From Sorghum bicolor (taxonomy: Eukaryota; Streptophyta; Magnoliopsida; Poales; Poaceae), in assembly GCF_000003195.3 (NCBI RefSeq), contig NC_012870.2:26060202-26124201 (forward strand): a stretch of DNA of 64,000 bases, given 5' to 3'. The notes beneath the pieces were generated by a model that was not told the origin of the DNA, made no database searches, and worked only from the letters and a program-made list of their open reading frames with translations. Shown in pieces: positions 58,148 through 64,000 of this stretch. Made by a program: the position numbers and the translations under genes. Position 1 is the stretch's first letter; each line of letters starts with the position of its first letter.

Positions 58148-58520
58148 CTCCTGTCGTCGTGTGATCCTTGTAGCGCTGAGCCGTCATGCCCATGGTTCCG
58201 GCATGTGGGGCTGTTGACTGCTATGTCACCTCCTGCCTGGCACGAACTACCGGTCGAGATGAGGCAGAAGGGCGATGGTGGTGCTGTCCACGCCTCTTCT
58301 TGGGCGGGGAGGCGTGGTGGCGAGGACGTCTCGGGTCCCTCAACCGTGCTGGCGCAACGCGGGCTCCTCCCGGTCCTTTGATCGAGAGCAAGATCATGTC
58401 ATAGCCGGAGTCAGTAGACATGAACTCAAGACTCCCAAACCAAATCACCGTGGAGCGCGGGATTGGCGAGGCGAGAGTGGCCATCTGGAAAGGTATGGGA
58501 AATCGGTGAAAAACACGCAG

Positions 58521-58540
58521 GACCCCTACCTGGCGCGCCA
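58521..58540 (-). other. Tat element primer binding site
   Basis: On the minus strand TGGCGCGCCAGGTAGGGGTC starts two bases after the 5' LTR end. This kind of site is typical of RIRE2/Grande-like elements. The identity of the tRNA (probably Arg) should be checked against tRNA 3' ends. Confidence 0.75.
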
Positions 58541-58542
58541 AC

Positions 58543-59568
58543 TGTCGGTGTTTTTCCCCCCGGGGGTCACACCAACTAGTGAATTTGTATACGTGCTCCC
58601 GTTTCTAGATGGTGATGCAAAAAGACACAAAGATTTATCCTGGTTCGGGCAAGAGAAGGCCCTACGTCTAGCGGGGGAGGGAGAGTTTGTATTATTTTGC
58701 GCCTAAGTGCTTGTACAGGGGTGAATACAAGTGTGGTATGGCTGGTGTGTTGTGTGGGGTTGCCCTCCTCTGTATCTCTTCCCGGGCCTCCCCTTTTATA
58801 GTTCCAAGGAGAAGCCTAGGGTACAAGTATAGGCGTCAGAGTAGGGGTCGATAGAGGTATGGCGCGCTGGCCTACTCGAGGTCTCCGTACCGGCGTGGTC
58901 TCGAGCCGTCCCATCCTGGCGGCTTGATGATGATTACGCGTGCCCCTGTATCCCGCTCTGTGCGCCGTCTTGGGCTGGTTTATCTGTCGCACGCCTGTAC
59001 GTTATGGCGGCAGATACGTCGGAGTGGTCGTGGTGCTGTCTTTCGACGCCCAACCCTTCCCCAAGAAGGAAACGAGTCTGGTCGAGGGTCGGGCGCCATG
59101 TAACGCCCTGCCAGCCAGAGCGCTGACCTTGGACCTCTCGAGGGGGTCTTGATTAGACGTTCCGTCCCCGCTTCCTGCGTCCTGACATGCTCTGGATTGT
59201 TTGGTGGGGAAGGCTGCAAAAAGAATAACGAGACAGGTGCCTGTTCCCTATCACGCTTCCCGTGACTGGCGTGTTAGGTGAGAACGCGACAAGCGCATTA
59301 AATGCCCTGGTTCTCATGCCCGTGTCAGGCGGCGGGTGGTGTCCTTGCGCTCGATGCCCTCCGATTTGCTCGAGCCCGTTTCCGTATTCGACGGTAGCCT
59401 ACGCTCGAGCTCTGGTCAATTCGCAGGACGCCCTTTCCGTCTTCGAGGCCGCGGTCGTCGAGGGCCGTGCGCACAACTGGACAAGGCGTCGAATTGGGGG
59501 CCTCGATTCGTGTATGGATAATCTCGATAAGGACATCAGTTGGGTACCCCTTACTGATATCCTTGACA
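58543..59568 (-). repeat. Tat element 5' LTR
   Basis: Plus sense TGTCGGTGTTTTTCCCCCC at the left, CCTTGACA at the right, with the intact terminal CA. The CATAT target duplication follows (59569-59573). Confidence 0.9.
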
Positions 59569-60269
59569 CATATCTAGTGAGGGAGGCGGGCTGTGGCTGT
59601 GCAAGCGTGGCGGCAGTGCTCCCATCCCCTAAGCTCCTCCACCAGTGCGTGGCTACCTCCTCCTCATCCGGCGTCGTCATCCCCCTGATCCGACGTGGAG
59701 GAGATGGATCCACCTCGCCTGCTGGTGCTGCGCCCCTCCTCCCCTCCCCTCCCTCCACGGCTTCACCACGACGTGAATCCGCTCGGGGAGGAGTCCACCA
59801 GTGGCGGATCCGGCGAGGAGGTGCGCTCCGGTGGTGGATCTGGTGAGGAGGTGCGCTCAGGCGGCGGTGAGGTGGCTGGTGGGTGGGCTGGAACCGGGCT
59901 CCACTACTAGAATCCTCCTGTTTCCCTAGGGTTAATTTGTTTCCCTAGGGTTAATTCGTTTTACTAGGGAAAAGATTGAGTCCCTATAGTTGATTTTGGT
60001 ACCCTAGGGAAACAAACGGTTTCCCTAGGGTTTTCGTTTTTCCTCAGTGAGCCTGCTTACTCGTGTGCCATGGTAGTGCCTCCGTGTCAATTATCCCTAG
60101 GAACCACAATGCTCCCCTAGGGAACTAAATATTTTTTTTCAGCTCGCCCCTCTCGCTCCCGCTTTGCGCACGCTCCTAAACGTTTTCGCGCCATGTCGTG
60201 GACAACATTGGCCATGTAATATTAAAAAATAAATTACCCCAACCCTAGTCCAAATCCCCGACCTTTGGT

Positions 60270-60595
60270 GTATCCCCGCGCCCTCAGCGAAGGCCGCTGC
60301 CGCCGCCGCATATCCCCGCGCCCTCAGCACTTGCCCGCCGCCGCCGCGTATCCCCGCGCGCGCCCTCAGCGCTTGGCCGCGGCCGCGTACGCCTGCGACC
60401 CCAGCGCCCACCCACGACCCGCGACCCCGACGCTCACCGGCCGCAGCGCGTGTTCCCCCGCGACCCCGACGCCCGCCCGCCCGCCGCTGTGTACCCCTGC
60501 GACCTCGGCGCCCACCCGCCGTCGCGCGCGTACCCTGCGACCCCGATGCCCACCGGCCGCGGCGTGCATCCCCCAGCGATCCGACGCTCGTCCGC
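60270..60595. repeat. GC-rich degenerate minisatellite (about 40-bp unit)
   Basis: About seven imperfect units beginning tatccccgcg or tacccctgcg and containing gccctcagcgc or gaccccgacgc followed by a gccgccgccg run. It lies upstream of the Transposase_24 exons and might be read as Pro/Arg/Ala-rich N-terminal coding sequence (frame from 60265), but I cannot confirm that. Confidence 0.65.
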
Positions 60596-60807
60596 CCATC
60601 ACCTACTCCCACGACCTGGCAAGGACCACCATCTCGTCTGGGGCAGCAACGAAGAAGCCTGGGGCCAAATCCGAATCTCTGAACAGATTTGAAGTGGTTA
60701 GTTTCTAGTTCTGCAATATTAGTGTCTTCCAATAGCAATTTGTTGTCTTACCGTGGCTACCTATGCACTGCTAGCTATAGTTTTATTTTAGTTAAATTTA
60801 GGTTTTC

Positions 60808-62488
60808 ATGTCTGGGCAAGCACATTTCAATGTGGACTATGGCAATTGGTACCTTCTTGTACTGATTGAAAAATTTTCCTCCGCAACAATTTTAGGTGTG
60901 ATATGCCACCGGGTGAAAAGGGAAAGGAGATCTCTAGTGTTGTGCAAGGAAGGATGGATAGCTGTTTCTAGGTCTCTGCAAAAGGAAGGTTTTGACAATC
61001 TGTGTGGTGCTTCTGAGCAAAGCAATACAAGTTAGAAAATAAGTTTTGCCTTTTATTAGTTCCATCCTATTGCTATATATATCAGTTTACTTATTTTGTG
61101 CACAGTGAGTCTGTGACTGTGATATGCTTCTGGAACATTCTATTTGACAGTGAGGTTAGAAAAATTTGTGACAAGATTGCTGGAACATTCTATTTGACAC
61201 GGGAGGAGTACATTGCCCAACGCCCTGAATGGTTGCTGGAAAGATGCTGGGAGGCTTTAGCGACGGAATGGAGTCGTCCTAAATTCAAGGAAAGGTCTGA
61301 GAAAAATCGTGCAAATCGCTACAGCGATAAATTTAAACCTCACAAAGGAGGATCAAACTCTATTGCAACAATACGCCATAAGTTGGTTAGTACACATAAG
61401 ATCTTTTAGATTCAGTTTTGTGGTAGTACACAAATAATTTGAGATTAGTTTTACTGCAGTCTAACAAATTAGGAAGAGAAGTTTCTGATATTGAGGCATG
61501 GGTCCATTCCCATAGGGGTTCTAATCCTGAAGATATTAGTTCATTGAACACCGAAGAAGCCTCTTCATGCTTGGTAACTGCTGGTTATTACATCCAATTG
61601 TTCTTTGCTCCCATTTATTTTGCAATGGCTAAACATTTTATTTCATTGTCAGGAGAAATACAAAATTAAGGCTGTTGAGTTGAATGGACCTGATTTTGAT
61701 TGGTTGCACTCGCCAGTGGATACTAGAGCTCTTTATCAATGCTCTTGTGGTCGTCCACATGGTAAATGGGCTTTGTTCAATGGGGTCATTAATGATAATG
61801 AAGCCCTACCTGAGTTGAGGAGCAGCCATGCTAATGCAGCAGCAGCTAGGCGTCAACGTCAAGAGGAAGAGGAACGCTTAAGGAAAGAAGCTCATGATGG
61901 TCGTGTGGTGAAGGAATATGCCCAAAGTATGTTTAAGTGGAGTGGAACAGTACATGCTTACTGTGAAAACATGCAGAAATTTATGGAGGTGAGCTGCAGC
62001 ATCCCTTAATATTCATCTTAGTGCCTGATCTACTCTCTAATTAGGTGAATCATACAAAAATTGAACTGCAGCAAGTTGCTTCCCAGAACGGAATACCTGT
62101 CACTGCACTTCCGCCTCCTCCAGCTCCTCCTCCACTGCCTCCAGCATATGTGGCTTCCCCAACTCCAATCCCTTCTCCTGATAATGTAAGTCACCTTTTT
62201 GTGGTTGCTACTTATACCTAGCAGTAGATTATTTTTTGTTGAATTTTCTCCCTTCCAACATATGTTGTACACTCCTATACCTTGAACTAAATCATCAATC
62301 TTATTAATTGTATTTTCAATTGTTTAATTGCATATCAGGTTGGTACTGTTGGATCATGTGTTGGAGGAATGGAAACTCCGGAGGAAACATTGAGTAAGAT
62401 CGCTTATGGAGGCTATCATGGTCATGTGCATGCCACAAGTGGTGGGGGTACATACTGTCCAGAAGATGAGGAATTTCCATTCATTTGA
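60808..62488 (+). CDS. Transposase_24 (Ptta/En/Spm TnpA-like) gene, multi-exon
   Basis: Well-supported exons are about 61098-61385, 61460-61573, 61653-61988, 62045-62185 and 62339-62488. The introns all have GT...AG ends and phase 0: 61386-61459, 61574-61652, 61989-62044 and 62186-62338. The protein reads through EEYIAQRPEWLLERCWEALAT, KFKERSEKNRANR, GGSNSIATIRHKL, GREVSDIEAWVHSHRGSNPE, a helical Arg/Glu-rich segment (RRQRQEEEERLRKEAHD), a polyproline stretch (ALPPPPAPPPLPPAY) and ends PEDEEFPFI. This is the plant Ptta/En/Spm family, DNA-binding accessory proteins of CACTA elements. The 5' exons (an ATG at 60808 or within 60265-60708) are unresolved, so the start is provisional. A 20-bp segment (ctggaacattctatttgaca) is duplicated at 61130 and 61180 in the first sure exon. 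No stop is seen in the five sure exons. Confidence 0.8.
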
Positions 62489-63204
62489 CATGTTGTATTG
62501 TGGATGACCAGAGACACTTAAAAGTTACTATGATGTTATGTGGTTGTAGTTGAGTTTGGTCAATTTGATGGCACATGTAGTGATGTTTGTGTTATGCCTC
62601 TAATGAGATATTGTAACTTATGACAATATGGATTAATGAGTGTTGAATTCTAATGGAAACAATTCATGTCTACTGTGCCCTATTTAAATTTGTATTTGAA
62701 TGAATTTAGAATTAAAATATGCATTGTTGCTGGATGGTATGATATGCATGATATTTGTTCCCTATGAAACATGCCCCTAGGGAAATGACTTTTACAGGTA
62801 GGATTGAGCATGGCATGTCGACAGCTTTCCCTAGGGTTGATATTACCCTAGGGAAGACAGTTTCCCTAGAGTTTTCTCGCGACACCCTAGGGCACTCTGG
62901 AGTTTCCCGTCAATATTTTCCCTAGGAAGCATTCCTGTCGAGTCACCCTAGGGAAACATGTTTACCTAGGGTATCTAAGCCTTTCCCTTGGGTTCGTGGC
63001 CCTAGGGAAACCAGAGGATTCCAGTAGTGCTCACAGGTGGGCTCTGGATTTTTTTATTTTTTTTAAATCTATTAACCGAGGCGGACATGACAACCGCCTC
63101 GATTAATGCATGGTTTACTATAGCCTTATATCAGAGACGTTTTGTTTGCGCGTCTTCTAAAATCTAAAACGCCCGCCTCCTTAAAAATTAATGTAGCAGT
63201 GTCT

Positions 63205-63888
63205 CCTCTCTGTGAACTCCCACTATGTGACAGAAAAAATCATTCTCACTTGATGAGAAGTCAAATATTAATGTTAACCAAATATATATATACAATATTA
63301 ATATTTATGATACCTAATAACTAAATAGATTCTTGATTATATTTTTTAAAAAAATTATTTAAAATTATAAATATGGTATTTTTTTATAAATCTAGTTAAT
63401 TAAACTTAAAAAGGTTTAGTCAACATGAATCCCATGGTGCTGGTGACCGAGGAGAAGTGATTCAACGACCTGACTGCGTACATGACTACATGTGCATGTG
63501 CAGCTGCTCGTTTTGTCTTGTGGCGGTCGACATGCCCTCAGTATCGAATGTACAGATTGGAATCTGGAAAATCTTAGATCTGATCAAGTGGCCTGAACTG
63601 AATTTGAATATAATATATTCGTCCACGAAACGCGTAGTACTACAGTGGAATGCGGGGATCGGGATCAGCTTATCCAAATTGGCCTTGGCAACATGCATGC
63701 ATTGACTGGCATGCAGATCGAGACGGAAAAACTAGATCACGAGTCTCTGCCCGGAAGCAGATTCGGCAGTGGCCAAAGAAGGCGATAGTGGCGCGCGCTT
63801 TAAATCTTTGCACGTCATCATCTCCTCTTCAGTTCACGGCTCCTGCTTGCCGCGTACGTAGTTATTATGACAAGTACACCGTTTCTAA
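63205..63888. other. Intergenic DNA right of the nest, no gene seen
   Basis: AT-rich DNA (63240-63420), then mixed sequence with RY-type catgcatgcat motifs near 63690. No domain-bearing frame. Confidence 0.4.
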
Positions 63889-64000
63889 GGTCCTGTTTAG
63901 ATTGGAGATGAAAATTTTTTGGGTGTCACATCGAATATGTCGGAAGGATGTCGGGAGAGGTTTTTAGAAATTAATAAAAAAACAAATTACATAGCTCGTC
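63889..64000. mobile_element. MITE-like end, cut by the window edge
   Basis: The string aaggtcctgtttagattgg, then tgtcacatcgaatatgtcgg and ttagaaattaataaaaaaacaaatta, follow the motif order of a common grass MITE whose right end would lie beyond the window. Confidence 0.5.

Larger units (their letters stand above)
37144..59568 (-). mobile_element. Tat-lineage Ty3 LTR retrotransposon (RIRE2/Grande-like), decayed
   Basis: LTRs at 37144-38171 and 58543-59568 bound the element, and CATAT target duplications (37139-37143, 59569-59573) prove the ends. On the minus strand: 5' LTR, primer site, gag-protease, RT, RNase H, integrase, then a long 3' region that carries a gene on the opposite strand (39080-43442), polypurine tract, 3' LTR. 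An antisense extra ORF between integrase and the 3' LTR is characteristic of Tat-lineage elements. The two LTRs differ at about 40 positions by eye, clearly older than the chromovirus insertion. An Athila-like element (45220-53371) interrupts it between RNase H and integrase. Confidence 0.93.
59902..63029 (+). mobile_element. Inner CACTA element, 3128 bp, with CCCTAGGG subterminal repeats
   Basis: Left end CACTACTAGAATCCTCC and right end (reverse complement) CACTACTGGAATCCTC. CTC target duplications lie at 59899-59901 and 63030-63032. Subterminal regions 59926-60120 and 62770-63010 are packed with the palindrome CCCTAGGG in tttccctagggtta contexts, the likely binding sites of its own TnpA-type protein. 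It carries one gene of the Transposase_24 family and no TnpD/TNP2 catalytic transposase, so it should be non-autonomous. It is nested in the outer CACTA element beside the Tat insertion. Confidence 0.92.
36394..63201. mobile_element. Outer CACTA element (about 1.25 kb of its own DNA) hosting a nest
   Basis: The left end is CACTACTACTAAAAAAATATTTTG and the right end in reverse complement is CACTGCTACATTAATTTTT. Flanking TCT target duplications (36391-36393 and 63202-63204) confirm that these termini belong to one element now 26.8 kb long. Its own DNA is 36394-37143, about 59574-59898 and 63033-63201. Matching subterminal motifs at both ends (ctattagccgagg on the left, ctattaaccgaggcgg on the right, with aaccgcctc) support the pairing. 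It encodes no transposase that I can see. Within it lie a Tat-lineage LTR retrotransposon and a second CACTA element. Confidence 0.9.

Noticed and set aside
1..64000. CRISPR arrays, bacterial operons, phage or organelle inserts
   Set aside because: No regularly spaced repeat-spacer arrays, no ribosome-binding-site-linked gene runs, and no plastid or mitochondrial gene sequence were recognised; the window is plant nuclear DNA.

Overview
This is a plant nuclear window, almost certainly from a grass. The MITE families, the Sirevirus-type copia element with GGGGGAGA polypurine tracts, the Tat-lineage Ty3 element carrying an antisense gene, and the TTF/hAT transposase remnant together point to an Andropogoneae-like genome (sorghum, sugarcane or Miscanthus type). 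I cannot fix the species from sequence alone. I see only two ordinary host genes: an intronless MATH-BTB gene at 5991-7091 (+) and a microRNA gene of the MIR167 family at about 32545-32715 (+). Almost everything else is transposable-element DNA. For most elements the boundaries can be proved from target-site duplications (TSDs) read directly in the sequence.

Layout. 1-9.6 kb: MITEs, a decayed hAT transposase gene (1769-4024), the MATH-BTB gene, degenerate tandem repeats downstream of it, and a Stowaway MITE. 9.7-31.1 kb: a 5'-truncated Sirevirus-like copia element (+) with decayed RT/RNase H, a 3' region carrying a LINE-1 insertion, and an LTR starting at 14542. That LTR is split by a 14.5-kb Ty3/chromovirus composite (16243-30784, minus strand, TSD ACTCA). 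The composite has three LTRs and two internal regions, produced by LTR-LTR recombination followed by a deletion. 31.1-36.4 kb: unique DNA with MIR167, a 990-bp CACTA element (TSD GAT), a hAT MITE and a LINE fragment. 36.4-63.2 kb: a four-level nest. A small CACTA element (36394-63201, TSD TCT) contains a 22.4-kb Tat-lineage Ty3 element (37144-59568, TSD CATAT). That contains an 8.2-kb Athila-like element (45220-53371, TSD GTGCG), which contains a 553-bp hAT MITE (49560-50112, TSD AAAGGACG). A second CACTA element (59902-63029, TSD CTC) with a Transposase_24 gene also sits inside the first.

The most interesting item is the ORF in the gag position of the chromovirus composite (25430-26134 and its duplicate at 17113-17817). 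Its first residues after Met closely match the histone H3 N-terminal tail: 10 of 14 positions, with the H3 K4, K9 and K14 equivalents in register. A coiled coil and an acidic tail follow. The pol of the same element ends in a chromodomain, the fold that classically reads methylated H3 tails. A self-encoded H3-tail mimic beside a chromodomain integrase is a testable and possibly undescribed arrangement.
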